A DNA stretch of 64,000 nt from Bacteroidota bacterium (GCA_023428755.1 JAEYWX010000022.1:62001-126000); one strand, 5' to 3'. Shown: positions 1 to 8,090, numbered from the stretch's first letter. The notes: generated by a model not told the origin, from the letters alone. A program made the numbers and translations.

Positions 1-139
1 CACCTTTTGTTTTGCCCCAAAAACTTTGTAGTGGGGGAGGTTTTAACGTTGGCTTGGGTTTCTCCTGCGCACTCACAGTTGTTGTAAGTACAACGGCGAG
101 GAGTAACAAAAGCAAGCGGACTGGTTTTTTCAACAACAT
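1..139 (-). CDS. N-terminus of a secreted protein, cut by the window edge
   Basis: Reading leftwards from an ATG at 139-137, an open frame runs to the window edge without a stop. It begins MLLKKPVRLLLLLLAVV, continues TTTVSAQ and then a lysine/proline-rich stretch ending FWGKTKG. This is a clear Sec signal peptide: two lysines, a leucine-rich core and a probable cleavage after SAQ or SA. The mature part is too short to assign. It lies 68 bases downstream of valS on the same strand and could be co-transcribed. Function unknown; only about 46 codons are visible. Confidence 0.6.
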   Translation of the reverse strand, partial: MLLKKPVRLLLLLLAVVLTTTVSAQEKPKPTLKPPPLQSFWGKTKG

Positions 140-207
140 GCATCAAATGATTTGTGTAATAACGTTGTATTACTTTTATCTATTGCCCTCCAATTTAGCG
201 GAGGAGG

Positions 208-2832
208 TTAAAGCGCTGCTAAACTTTCTTCAATTGCTTTGATCTTGGCTTCAGCATCAGCTTTTTTCTTTCGTTCAACCTCTACCACCTCTGGCTTAGC
301 ATTTTGTACAAACCGTTCGTTGCTGAGTTTCTTTTCAACTGAAAGAAGAAAACCTTTGAGGTAATCAAGATCTTTTTCTAATTGTTCTTTTTGTGAAGAT
401 GTATCAATGGCCTGTTCAGTTGCAATGTAGAACTTGTCTTTTTGCACAACGGTTGAAATAGTTCCTGCCACAGCTTCTCTTACAATGCTGATGCTTTCTG
501 CATTCACCTGTTTTTGAAGGATAGCGCCGATGCGATTGTAGGGAGCGTCATTTGCCGTTTCAACCGAAAGCTTAATACTTTCCTTTGGCTTGATCTGATT
601 TTTCACACGCACATCACGTAAAGCTGTGATGATTTCTTTTAACTGCACAGCCAGCTGCAATACTTCGGCATTCGTGTTGCCGGCAGCAGCCAATTGCTTA
701 ATCGTAATATCATCACCCGCTGCTCGTTCTTTGAGTGCGTGATAAATTTCTTCGGTGATAAACGGCATAAACGGATGCAGCATTTGCATCAACTCTTCGA
801 AGTAAGAAACCGTTTTGGCATACACTGTTGCATCAATGGGTTGTCCAAAGCCGGGCTTCACCCATTCCAGATACCAGCTGCAGAAATCATCCCAAATAAG
901 GGAATAGATCGTTTTCAGTGCTTCACTCAAACGGAATTCTTTAAACAACTGATCGATTTCTGCTTTCGCTTCATTCAACCTGTTGCCAAACCATTCTACA
1001 GCAAAGCTGTTTTCATCCGTGGTCTGTGGTCCGTGGTCTATGGTCCTTGCCTCCCACATCTTCACCAGCTTCAACGCATTCCACAATTTGTTATTGAAAT
1101 TGCGGCCTTGCTCGTTGCTGCTTTCATCCCACAACAGATCGTTACCTGCAGGTGAGGAGATGAGGATACCAAAGCGACAGGCATCTGCACCGTATTTATC
1201 AATCAGCTCCAGTAAGTCGGGCGAGTTACCCAGGCTCTTACTCATCTTACGACCTTGCTTATCACGCACAATACCCGTGAAGTACACTTCTTTAAACGGA
1301 ATCTCCTGCTTGTATTCCATACCCGCCATGATCATGCGTGCCACCCAGAAGAAAATAATTTCAGGGGCTGTTACCAGTGTGTTGGTAGGATAGTAATACT
1401 GCACATCGGCATTACCCGGATTGCTGTAACCTTTAAACACTTCAAACGGCCAGAGCCAGGAAGAGAACCAGGTATCGAGGCAATCTTCATCTTGCGAAAG
1501 TTGAGCGACGGTTTTGCTAAACTTCGTTTCGTATTGCTGCAATGCTTCTTCGTGTGAAGTTGCTACAACATAATTGCCGTCTGCATCGTACCACGCAGGG
1601 ATACGATGACCCCACCACAACTGCCGACTGATACACCAATCCTTTATGTTCTCCATCCAGTGGCGATAGAGGTTCTTAAATTTTGCAGGGTAGAACTTCA
1701 CGTCATCATTCATCACCACATCCAATGCCGGGCCTGATATCTTTTTCATGTCTACCCACCATTGCAAACTCAGGCGGGGTTCAACAACTACATCTGTACG
1801 TTCACTATAGCCAACTTCGCTGGTATAATCTTCTGTTTTAACCAAACTGCCGGCTTCTTCCAGCATTGGTATAATTTTCTTTCTTGCTTCAAAACGATCT
1901 TCACCGATCAGTATCTGCGCATCTGCATTGAGGGTACCATCTTCATTGAAAATATCAACCACTTCCAGGTTGTGCTTTTGGCCCAGCTGGTAATCGTTCA
2001 TGTCGTGTGCAGGAGTTACTTTCAATGCACCTGTTCCGAACTCCATCGTTACATAATCGTCGGTAATGATGGGGATGCGGCGGTTAACCAATGGCACAAA
2101 CGCAAACTTGCCATGCAGGTGCGTGTAGCGTTCATCTTTGGGATGCACACAAATCGCTGTATCGCCCATGATGGTTTCCGGGCGAACAGTTGCAATGATG
2201 ATATGCTCATCCAGTCCATCGATTTTATAACGGAGATGATAGAGTTTTTGCTGTGTTTCTTTACGGATTACTTCTTCATCGCTCAAAGCCGTTTTTGCTT
2301 TCACATCCCAGTTGATCATGCGCTTACCACGGTAGAGGTAACCTTTGTTGTATAAATCAACAAACACATTGATCACTGACTGGTAGTAGTCGGGGTCCAT
2401 GGTAAAACTGGTACGGTCCCAATCGAGACTGCAGCCCATTTTTTTCAACTGCTGTAAAATGATGCCACCATATTTTTCTTTCCATTCCCAGGCATATTTC
2501 AAAAACTCGTCCCGACTCAGCGATGCTTTCTGAATTCCTTTTTCACGGAGCATTTGTACAACCTTTGCTTCGGTAGCAATGGAAGCATGGTCTGTGCCAG
2601 GCACCCAGCAGGCGTTTTTACCCTGCATGCGTGCACGGCGTACTAATACATCCTGAATGGTGTTGTTGAGGCAATGGCCCATGTGCAATACGCCCGTTAC
2701 GTTGGGCGGAGGAATCACGATGGTGTACGGCTCACGCTCGTCAGGCGTGCTGTTAAAATACTTCTGACTGTTCCAGTAACTGTACCATTTTTCTTCAGAT
2801 GCTTTGTATTCAAAATTCTTGCTCAGTTCCAT
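208..2832 (-). CDS. valS: Valyl-tRNA synthetase
   Basis: Class I aminoacyl-tRNA synthetase that charges tRNA-Val in the cytoplasm. The protein is 874 residues, normal for the family. The HIGH signature appears as HMGH at residues 50-53 after PPPNVTG, and KMSKS at 529-533. The middle holds the editing domain (GDTAICVHP, TPAHDMNDY) and the C-terminus is a charged coiled coil of the ValS arm type. The ATG at 2832 follows a perfect TAACTTTG box by about 25 bases. A run of tandem 7-base repeats is embedded in frame near residues 597-606. Full-length and surely functional. Confidence 0.97.
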   Translation of the reverse strand: MELSKNFEYKASEEKWYSYWNSQKYFNSTPDEREPYTIVIPPPNVTGVLHMGHCLNNTIQDVLVRRARMQGKNACWVPGTDHASIATEAKVVQMLREKGIQKASLSRDEFLKYAWEWKEKYGGIILQQLKKMGCSLDWDRTSFTMDPDYYQSVINVFVDLYNKGYLYRGKRMINWDVKAKTALSDEEVIRKETQQKLYHLRYKIDGLDEHIIIATVRPETIMGDTAICVHPKDERYTHLHGKFAFVPLVNRRIPIITDDYVTMEFGTGALKVTPAHDMNDYQLGQKHNLEVVDIFNEDGTLNADAQILIGEDRFEARKKIIPMLEEAGSLVKTEDYTSEVGYSERTDVVVEPRLSLQWWVDMKKISGPALDVVMNDDVKFYPAKFKNLYRHWMENIKDWCISRQLWWGHRIPAWYDADGNYVVATSHEEALQQYETKFSKTVAQLSQDEDCLDTWFSSWLWPFEVFKGYSNPGNADVQYYYPTNTLVTAPEIIFFWVARMIMAGMEYKQEIPFKEVYFTGIVRDKQGRKMSKSLGNSPDLLELIDKYGADACRFGILISSPAGNDLLWDESSNEQGRNFNNKLWNALKLVKMWEARTIDHGPQTTDENSFAVEWFGNRLNEAKAEIDQLFKEFRLSEALKTIYSLIWDDFCSWYLEWVKPGFGQPIDATVYAKTVSYFEELMQMLHPFMPFITEEIYHALKERAAGDDITIKQLAAAGNTNAEVLQLAVQLKEIITALRDVRVKNQIKPKESIKLSVETANDAPYNRIGAILQKQVNAESISIVREAVAGTISTVVQKDKFYIATEQAIDTSSQKEQLEKDLDYLKGFLLSVEKKLSNERFVQNAKPEVVEVERKKKADAEAKIKAIEESLAAL
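1017..1044. repeat. Four tandem 7-base repeats (CYRTGGT) inside valS
   Basis: The plus strand reads CCGTGGT, CTGTGGT, CCGTGGT, CTATGGT in direct succession. On the minus strand this encodes part of the loop T-I-D-H-G-P-Q-T-T-D of ValS, between the catalytic core and the anticodon-binding domain. Such GGTCTRTGGTC runs look like a dispersed simple repeat tolerated in a surface loop; that reading is inference. Confidence 0.7.
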
Positions 2833-2857
2833 GCCGGATGTATCGTTTTTTGGTGTG

Positions 2858-2865
2858 CAAAGTTA
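2858..2865 (-). promoter_or_regulatory. Minus-7 promoter box of valS
   Basis: On the minus strand the sequence is TAACTTTG, a perfect match to the Bacteroidota minus-7 consensus TAnnTTTG, 25 bases before the valS ATG. No convincing minus-33 TTTG was located at the usual spacing. Confidence 0.6.
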
Positions 2866-2922
2866 AGGAAAGCGAGGCGCATTGGCTGAATGAATCCTTT
2901 GGTAGCAAAGCTGTAGAAAGAA

Positions 2923-2944
2923 AAAGCTCCGTTTCCGGAGCTTT
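2923..2944 (-). terminator. Rho-independent terminator of the 34-residue membrane protein gene
   Basis: AAAGCTCC and GGAGCTTT form a perfect 8-bp stem with a 6-base loop. Read on the minus strand the stem is followed by TTTCTTTC, so it acts leftwards, after the small gene at 3019-3123. Confidence 0.7.
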
Positions 2945-3018
2945 AAAAAATTGAGAATAAGTTACTACGCTGTTCTTACGAACAGCAGTTGCGTAAATTT
3001 CTTATCATAGGCAGTTGA

Positions 3019-3123
3019 TTAACTGAACATTAATAAGGTAATCAATGCAATCGCTGCAAAAAAAACAATTACAAAAATTGTAGTTTTCACTGTGTCACTC
3101 ATTTGTGATGAATTTGATGCCAT
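3019..3123 (-). CDS. Small single-pass membrane protein, 34 residues
   Basis: An ATG at 3123 opens a 34-codon frame ending in TAA at 3019. The product starts MASNSSQMSDTVKTT and continues with about 18 hydrophobic residues (IFVIVFFAAIALITLLMF), ending in Ser. A polar N-terminus plus one transmembrane helix fits a small inner-membrane protein. A strong leftward terminator lies 75 bases past the stop, which supports a real transcription unit. Function unknown. It is too short for default gene finders. A shorter version could start at Met8. Confidence 0.6.
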   Translation of the reverse strand: MASNSSQMSDTVKTTIFVIVFFAAIALITLLMFS

Positions 3124-3301
3124 AACTTTTAAGTTTAGAAGGTTACAAATTACTTCACAGGTAATACGGAATTCTAATGGTCTGTTGAGTTCTTACAGGA
3201 GTGGTAGAGGTAAATCTTATACGAATTTACTTTAGTTTTAGCAGCTTGCAAAGAATCTGCCCCTTTTATTTTAATTTGCTCACAGTGTTTTTTACGTGAA
3301 T

Positions 3302-4666
3302 ATGCTTTACGCCATTACTGATATTGAGACAACCGGTGGGTATGCGGCTTCAAATGGAATTACCGAAATAGCTGTATATATTTATGATGGTCAACAAGTT
3401 GTGGATAGTTTTGAAACCCTCGTCAATCCGCATCAGTCGATTCCCCGCTTTGTACAGTCGCTTACCGGCATCACAGATGAAATGGTGCAACTGGCGCCCT
3501 CGTTCGAAGAAATTGCGCCCCGCCTTGCAGAAATGTTCCAGGGCAAAGTGTTTGTAGCCCACAACGTCAACTTCGATTATTCATTCATCAATCATCAGTT
3601 ACAATCGCTGGGATACAATCTGAACTGTAAAAAATTATGTACTGTCCGATATGCACGAAAAATCTTTCCAAAACTTGCATCATACAGTCTTGGTAATTTA
3701 TGCCGGCATTTTGAAATTCCGTTGTACAACCGGCACCGTGCTGCCGGTGATGCAAAAGCTACGGTACAATTGCTGGAATTGTTGCGAAAGAAGGATGTGA
3801 ATAATCATCTGCATACCATGCTGGGCAAGCAGTCGAAAGAACAGTATCTGCCATTGCATCTCAATAAGGAAGATATTGATCAGTTGCCGCTTACACCTGG
3901 TGTGTATTATTTTCATGATGCAAAAGACAAGATCGTTTATGTAGGTAAAGCAGTGCAGCTGAAGAAACGGGTAACCAGTCATTTCTCCAATAACAAACCC
4001 AGCAAACAACGGCAGGAATTTCAGCGAAATATTCACCGCATTTCGTACCAGCAATGTGGTACTGAATTAATGGCATCTGTACTGGAGACGATTGAAATAA
4101 AACGACTCTGGCCCAAATACAACCGTGCCATTAAAGGATATGAGGCGAGTTACGGGTTGTACTTGTTTGAAGATGGGAAAGGCTACATGCGGTTGGCAGT
4201 AGATCGCAAACACAAGCATCTTTCTGCCGTTCATTTGTTTTACAGCAAACACGAAGGCATCACAGAGTTGAAACGTTTAGTGAAAGAGTTTGGCTTATGT
4301 AACAAACTTTGTTTTATCGATCGTTCCACTGATCCTTTATGCAGTGCTGATGGATGCAAAGGCGCATGCACCGGAGCCGAAGAAGTGACGGATTACAACG
4401 AACGTGTGCAAAACGCAATTGCACAGCTCACACAGGAGTTGCCCAGCTTTGCAATTCGGGAGCGATCTTATTTTAATCAACAGGATAGTTGTATCTTAAT
4501 GGAAAGCGGCCGCTTTTATGGAATGGGGTATGTGCCGCCGGAATTTCATTTTACTGCAAAAGATGAATTGCGGAATCAATTGCAGGAATACCCGGAGTAT
4601 GATTTTGTTCGCAACATGATCAAACGATATGCATTGGAGCAGCCCGAGAAAGTAGTATGGTTGTAA
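3302..4666 (+). CDS. DnaQ-like 3'-5' exonuclease fused to a GIY-YIG (UvrC/Cho-type) nuclease
   Basis: Two nuclease domains lie in one chain. Residues 1-165 are a DEDDh exonuclease: TDIETTGG gives the first Asp and Glu (D7, E9), VAHNVNFD a further Asp, and HRAAGDAKA the His and last Asp. Residues about 197-275 are a GIY-YIG domain: PGVYYF, VYVGKA, LKKRV and ETIEIKRLWPKYN match the UvrC N-terminal nuclease. The C-terminal 180 residues have a CxxAC-like cysteine group (C-S-A-D-G-C-K-G-A-C). Such fusions are annotated as DNA polymerase III epsilon-like and are thought to act in repair. ATG 3302 is preferred; an in-frame GTG lies two codons upstream. Confidence 0.88.
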   Translation: MLYAITDIETTGGYAASNGITEIAVYIYDGQQVVDSFETLVNPHQSIPRFVQSLTGITDEMVQLAPSFEEIAPRLAEMFQGKVFVAHNVNFDYSFINHQLQSLGYNLNCKKLCTVRYARKIFPKLASYSLGNLCRHFEIPLYNRHRAAGDAKATVQLLELLRKKDVNNHLHTMLGKQSKEQYLPLHLNKEDIDQLPLTPGVYYFHDAKDKIVYVGKAVQLKKRVTSHFSNNKPSKQRQEFQRNIHRISYQQCGTELMASVLETIEIKRLWPKYNRAIKGYEASYGLYLFEDGKGYMRLAVDRKHKHLSAVHLFYSKHEGITELKRLVKEFGLCNKLCFIDRSTDPLCSADGCKGACTGAEEVTDYNERVQNAIAQLTQELPSFAIRERSYFNQQDSCILMESGRFYGMGYVPPEFHFTAKDELRNQLQEYPEYDFVRNMIKRYALEQPEKVVWL

Positions 4667-4686
4667 ACCGTGTTGCTCCACCGAGT

Positions 4687-4694
4687 TATATTTG
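4687..4694 (+). promoter_or_regulatory. Minus-7 promoter box of the barrel-protein gene
   Basis: TATATTTG is a perfect TAnnTTTG match, ending 24 bases before the ATG at 4719. No good minus-33 element was seen. Confidence 0.5.
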
Positions 4695-4718
4695 TATTTC
4701 TGAATTTATTTTATCTAT

Positions 4719-5747
4719 ATGAAACAAACGTTGCTGCTTGCCCTGCTTTTCATTTGCCGGTTTTCGATTGCACAGGTAACCGATACCAGTTCTGCAGAGG
4801 ATAATATTGACTATAGTGCTTTTGGTGATGCTGCCGGAGTAAAACGGTATGCTACCCAAAAAGTTTTGAATCAAACCCCCAACAGGATTGTAAGTATTGG
4901 ATACGAGTATCACGGTGGGTTTAATATGCCTGAGGTTCCTATGTATCCAACATTTCTTGGACCTCAAACATTCCGTGCCAACCGTTTGGCAGGGTTACGG
5001 GCGCAGGTAAATATTCCCGTTGTATCAACCAATAAAGTAATCTGGCAAATGGGGGCTAATTACTGGCAGAGTGCCTATCAGTTTAAGGCACTCACAACAA
5101 ACTCGTTTATTAATGAACTGGAAAGCAATGGGATGCATACAGCTGGTTTGAATACGACTATATTCAAACCGCTGAACGAAAAAAACTTTCTCATTTTTCA
5201 GGCAAGTGCCGATGTAAACGGTGTGTTTGAAAATTTGAAAGAAGTAAATAACAAAGCCATTACCTATAGCGGTGCTGCTATCTACGGCTGGAAAAAATCA
5301 GAAAGTAATATGTTTGGTATTGGTGTTTCCAGAACCTATCGTGCCGGACAAGCTATTGTTGTTCCAATACTTTTATGGAATAAAACCTTTAACCATGCAT
5401 GGGGAATGGAGTTGTTATTGCCTGCACGTGGTCATTTACGTTACAACTTTTCAACATCCAATATTTTGCAACTGGGGTACGAGCTGGAAGGCAATCAATA
5501 CTGGATGCGTACACCCAGCCCGAATGGAGAGGTGTTTATACAGCGTGGCGAATTAAAACCGAGAATACAGTGGGATAAACGACTCAAAGGATTTCTCTGG
5601 CTCAGTGCACAGGCAGGGTTGCGGTATAACTGGCGCTTTGATGTAATGAATGAATACGATGCACGAAAAGACAACCAGTTATTTTTCAGAAGCCAGTTGA
5701 CAAATCCATTTTACTTTAACGTGAGCCTCAACTTTGTGAGTCCATAA
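4719..5747 (+). CDS. Outer-membrane beta-barrel protein, DUF6268-like
   Basis: The 342-residue product has a signal peptide (MKQTLLLALLFICRFSIAQ). Many alternating aromatic/hydrophobic strands follow, and it ends YFNVSLNFVSP, a pattern seen in Bacteroidota outer-membrane barrels whose last strand closes with an aromatic residue. The short motif IGYEYHGGFNMP and the overall size resemble the DUF6268 family, recalled from memory rather than searched. Function unknown. The gene is monocistronic between its own promoter and a bidirectional terminator whose stem contains its stop codon. Confidence 0.7.
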   Translation: MKQTLLLALLFICRFSIAQVTDTSSAEDNIDYSAFGDAAGVKRYATQKVLNQTPNRIVSIGYEYHGGFNMPEVPMYPTFLGPQTFRANRLAGLRAQVNIPVVSTNKVIWQMGANYWQSAYQFKALTTNSFINELESNGMHTAGLNTTIFKPLNEKNFLIFQASADVNGVFENLKEVNNKAITYSGAAIYGWKKSESNMFGIGVSRTYRAGQAIVVPILLWNKTFNHAWGMELLLPARGHLRYNFSTSNILQLGYELEGNQYWMRTPSPNGEVFIQRGELKPRIQWDKRLKGFLWLSAQAGLRYNWRFDVMNEYDARKDNQLFFRSQLTNPFYFNVSLNFVSP

Positions 5748-5784
5748 CTAAAAATCCCCGCCAAGTGCGGGGATTTTTAGTTAT
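5744..5784. terminator. Perfect 18-bp bidirectional terminator between convergent genes
   Basis: Bases 5744-5761 and 5767-5784 are exact reverse complements around a 5-base loop. The core is TCCCCGC/GCGGGGA with A- and T-rich flanks, so each strand carries the U-tract the other needs. Both flanking stop codons (TAA 5745-5747 on plus, TAA 5781-5783 on minus) lie inside the stem. Confidence 0.85.
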
Positions 5785-6239
5785 TTCGAAACTTGCCGTG
5801 TCCAAACATCGGTTCGTCCTATTACTGCAACTCCTATATAGCCCCTCACTTCAAGACTATTCTGATCTTTCAGTTTCATGGTGCAATCGTAAGTGTTACC
5901 GTTTTTGGGATCATAAATTTTTCCATCGTCCCACACTTTTTTCCCTTTGTATTCAAATCCCCAGGTGTTGATGAGCCCAAGCACCGGTCGGGTACGCACT
6001 GCTTCATCGGGATGGTTTTTGTCCAGTTTTGGCTTTCCGGTATCAGGATCATTGGGCTCTTTGAGCCACACAATTTTCCCTTGGTATTTATCGCCATTCT
6101 TATAAATACGGATCATACCCGTTCCTTCTCCGTTTTTCCAGACACCCACAATCGCATCCGCTTCGTCCTGAAGCAGGGAAAAGGAAGAAAATAAAACTGC
6201 AGTAAATGCAGCAACTGTAAGCAAAGCAAATCGTTTCAT
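5781..6239 (-). CDS. Secreted DUF2147 protein
   Basis: The 152-residue product has a signal peptide (MKRFALLTVAAFTAVLFSSFS). The DUF2147 body follows: IVGVWKNGEGTGMIRIYKNG, YQGKIVWLKEPND, a lysine/aspartate loop, then GKIYDPKNGNTYDCTM and LEVRGYIG ending GRTDVWTR. In this family the fold is a small beta-barrel resembling lipocalin-type proteins, exported to the periplasm. No enzymatic role is established. It is convergent with the barrel-protein gene and divergent from the trp leader. Confidence 0.85.
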   Translation of the reverse strand: MKRFALLTVAAFTAVLFSSFSLLQDEADAIVGVWKNGEGTGMIRIYKNGDKYQGKIVWLKEPNDPDTGKPKLDKNHPDEAVRTRPVLGLINTWGFEYKGKKVWDDGKIYDPKNGNTYDCTMKLKDQNSLEVRGYIGVAVIGRTDVWTRQVSK

Positions 6240-6337
6240 ACGATGTTTTTTAAAGATGATCGTTGTAAAACTGTCTCAATCAGCAGCAAGTTAAACATTC
6301 GTTCGTTTTTCAGGAAACAGAAAGCGTTAAAAAAAAT

Positions 6338-6368
6338 TTTGCAGTTCCGTTATCCTTCAACATATTTG
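6338..6368 (+). promoter_or_regulatory. Promoter of the trp operon
   Basis: TTTG at 6338-6341, a 19-base spacer, then CATATTTG at 6361-6368, which matches TAnnTTTG except for its first base. This is the standard Bacteroidota arrangement. Transcription would start at about 6371-6375, only a few bases before the leader-peptide ATG at 6376. Confidence 0.7.
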
Positions 6369-6375
6369 CACAGCA

Positions 6376-6435
6376 ATGAACAAAACAATGGTACATACTC
6401 AGTGGTGGTGGCATACAACTCTAAAGGGGCTGTAA
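6376..6435 (+). CDS. trpL: trp operon leader peptide with three tandem Trp codons
   Basis: A 19-codon frame encodes MNKTMVHTQWWWHTTLKGL. Codons 10-12 are TGG TGG TGG (6403-6411), which is the hallmark of ribosome-mediated attenuation: scarce charged tRNA-Trp would stall the ribosome there. The last codons (6426-6431, GGGGCT) can pair with AGCCCC of the downstream terminator stem. A stalled ribosome would therefore leave an antiterminator free, while one reaching the stop would cover it. The promoter lies so close that the mRNA is nearly leaderless at this ATG; the internal Met5 (6388) is an alternative start. Confidence 0.88.
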   Translation: MNKTMVHTQWWWHTTLKGL

Positions 6436-6468
6436 TGCTGTTGCTATTGTAGTGCAATCATATTTCAG

Positions 6469-6495
6469 AAGCCCCGATTTTGTCGGGGCTTTTTT
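6469..6495 (+). terminator. trp attenuator terminator
   Basis: AAGCCCCGA (6469-6477) and TCGGGGCTT (6483-6491) form a perfect 9-bp stem with loop TTTTG, followed by TTTTATT. It lies 33 bases after the stop of the Trp-rich leader peptide and about 140 bases before trpE. Its left arm is complementary to GGGGCT at 6426-6431, giving a competing antiterminator. Confidence 0.88.
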
Positions 6496-6583
6496 ATTCC
6501 TGTGGTGTCAGGACGTCAAAGACGTCAAACACCAAATCGGAGGAAAAAACAAAGAGAGCTGAATAGCGAATATCTGTACAAGA

Positions 6584-6622
6584 GTGCGACGCCAATGCAG
6601 ATGAATAGTATTGAAGAAGCAC
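6584..6622 (+). other. Hairpin motif GTGCGACGC...GCAC upstream of trpE
   Basis: GTGC (6584-6587) pairs with GCAC (6619-6622) around a loop carrying GACGCCAA and GATGAATAGTA. The same sequence pattern recurs before trpB at 12939-12969. It ends 10 bases before the trpE ATG, so it is in the 5' untranslated region after the attenuator. Function unknown; it may be an RNA element or a dispersed repeat. Confidence 0.45.
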
Positions 6623-6632
6623 GGAACAAAAA

Positions 6633-8081
6633 ATGACAATGAAAAAAATTAACATAGAAACCACTTGTAAGAAAATGCTGGCCGATGTGTACACACCGGT
6701 GGGCATTTACCTGCGCTTGCGTGACCGGTTTAGAGATACCGTGCTGCTGGAGAGTACTGATCATCATGCTGCAGAAAACAGTTGGTCGTTTATTGGCATT
6801 AACGCCATTGCCGGGATGGAGATCAGCTCTAAAACCAGCATTGAGTTTAAACTGCCCGGACAAAAGCCCGAGCGCATTGCTATTAAGCAACCATCGGAAG
6901 TGCCTCAGCAGTTGTTTGATTTTATGAATCGCTTTGAAGCAAACGGCGATTGCAAAGAAGCAAAGTTTGCGCAAGGATTGTACGGTTATACAACCTATGA
7001 TGCGGTTCAGTTTTTTGATGCTGTAAAATTGAGCGATGCAAAAGTGGAAGCAACAGCTATACCGTTGATGCGTTACCGCTTGTATCAATATGTGATTGCA
7101 ATCAATCATCATAAAGATGAATTGTTTATTTGCGAAAACCATATCAAAGGCATTGAAAGCGAAGTAGCCGTTGTGGAGAGTTTGATTCGCAGTAAAGATG
7201 TGCCGGTGTATCCGTTTGAAGTGAAAGGTGAAGAAACGTCGAACATTACAAGCGAGGCGTACATGGAGATGGTGAAGAAAGGGATTGCAAGTTGTATGCG
7301 TGGCGATGTGTTTCAGATCGTGTTGAGCAGAAGATTTCAGCAGTCGTTCCATGGCGATGAGTTCAATGTGTACCGTGCATTGCGCAGCATCAATCCTTCT
7401 CCTTATTTATTCTTCTTTGATTATGGCGATTATAAATTGATGGGTTCATCACCTGAATCGCAGATCATCATTAACAATGGTAAAGCAGTGGTGCATCCCA
7501 TTGCCGGAACATTCAAGCGTACAGGTGATGATGAAATTGATCAACGTGAAGCAGCCCGTTTGCTGGAAGATGCCAAAGAAAATGCTGAGCATGTAATGTT
7601 GGTTGATTTGGCACGCAACGATCTTAGTCGTGTGTGTGATGATGTACGTGTAGCGCATTACAGGCAAGTGCAATACTACAGTCATGTAATTCATTTGGTG
7701 AGTGAAGTGATTGCAAAGGTTCGTCCCGATTCAAATCCGTTTGAATTACTGGCGAAAACATTTCCGGCAGGTACATTGAGCGGTGCACCAAAGATCAAAG
7801 CCATGCATCTGATTGATGCGTATGAAACAACAGCACGTAGTTATTATGGTGGTGGCATCGGTTTCATGGGCTTTGATGGGAGTTGTAATCATGCTATCAT
7901 GATCCGCACATTTTTAAGTAAGCAAAATACCTTGTTCTACCAGGCGGGAGCCGGCGTAGTAGCTGCAAGTAAACCGGAGAGTGAATTGCAGGAAGTAAAT
8001 AATAAGTTAGGAGCGTTGAAAAAGGCAATTGAGTTTGCAGCCTCCCTAAATCCCTCCGAAGGAGGGACTTTAAAACCCTAA
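6633..8081 (+). CDS. trpE: Anthranilate synthase component I
   Basis: Converts chorismate and ammonia to anthranilate, the first step of tryptophan synthesis, in complex with TrpG. The 482-residue protein has the chorismate-binding C-terminal half: LMGSSPE, HPIAGTFKRTG, DEIDQREAARLLEDAKENAEHVMLVDLARND, GTLSGAPKIKAMHLI and YYGGGIGF. The N-terminal half carries the Trp feedback domain (LLESTDHH). Start ATG 6633 or the second ATG two codons later. The last 10 residues (NPSEGGTLKP) come from a palindromic repeat that overlaps the 3' end. The gene is governed by the upstream Trp attenuator. Confidence 0.96.
   Translation: MTMKKINIETTCKKMLADVYTPVGIYLRLRDRFRDTVLLESTDHHAAENSWSFIGINAIAGMEISSKTSIEFKLPGQKPERIAIKQPSEVPQQLFDFMNRFEANGDCKEAKFAQGLYGYTTYDAVQFFDAVKLSDAKVEATAIPLMRYRLYQYVIAINHHKDELFICENHIKGIESEVAVVESLIRSKDVPVYPFEVKGEETSNITSEAYMEMVKKGIASCMRGDVFQIVLSRRFQQSFHGDEFNVYRALRSINPSPYLFFFDYGDYKLMGSSPESQIIINNGKAVVHPIAGTFKRTGDDEIDQREAARLLEDAKENAEHVMLVDLARNDLSRVCDDVRVAHYRQVQYYSHVIHLVSEVIAKVRPDSNPFELLAKTFPAGTLSGAPKIKAMHLIDAYETTARSYYGGGIGFMGFDGSCNHAIMIRTFLSKQNTLFYQAGAGVVAASKPESELQEVNNKLGALKKAIEFAASLNPSEGGTLKP
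8041..8070. repeat. Palindromic element, copy 1 (3' end of trpE)
   Basis: The core TCCCTCC-GAA-GGAGGGA lies at 8051-8067, preceded by CTCCCTAAA. It matches the pattern CCCCCTAAATCCCCCTAAAGGGGGACTT seen elsewhere in this cluster, and it supplies the C-terminal codons of trpE. Confidence 0.75.
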
Positions 8082-8090
8082 AATTTTAAA

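Noticed and set aside
12..242. Plus-strand frame at the left edge
   Set aside because: The opposite strand encodes a convincing signal peptide there, and the frame overlaps the valS stop.
1762..2355. 197-codon frame antisense to valS
   Set aside because: Shadow of valS; no recognisable features.
6243..6452. A 69-codon plus-strand frame overlapping the trp leader
   Set aside because: It has no domain or signal features and covers the promoter in another frame; the Trp-rich 19-codon leader explains the region.
6525..7352. Long frame antisense to trpE
   Set aside because: Codon pattern and composition (His/Phe-rich) are those of a shadow frame; trpE is unambiguous.
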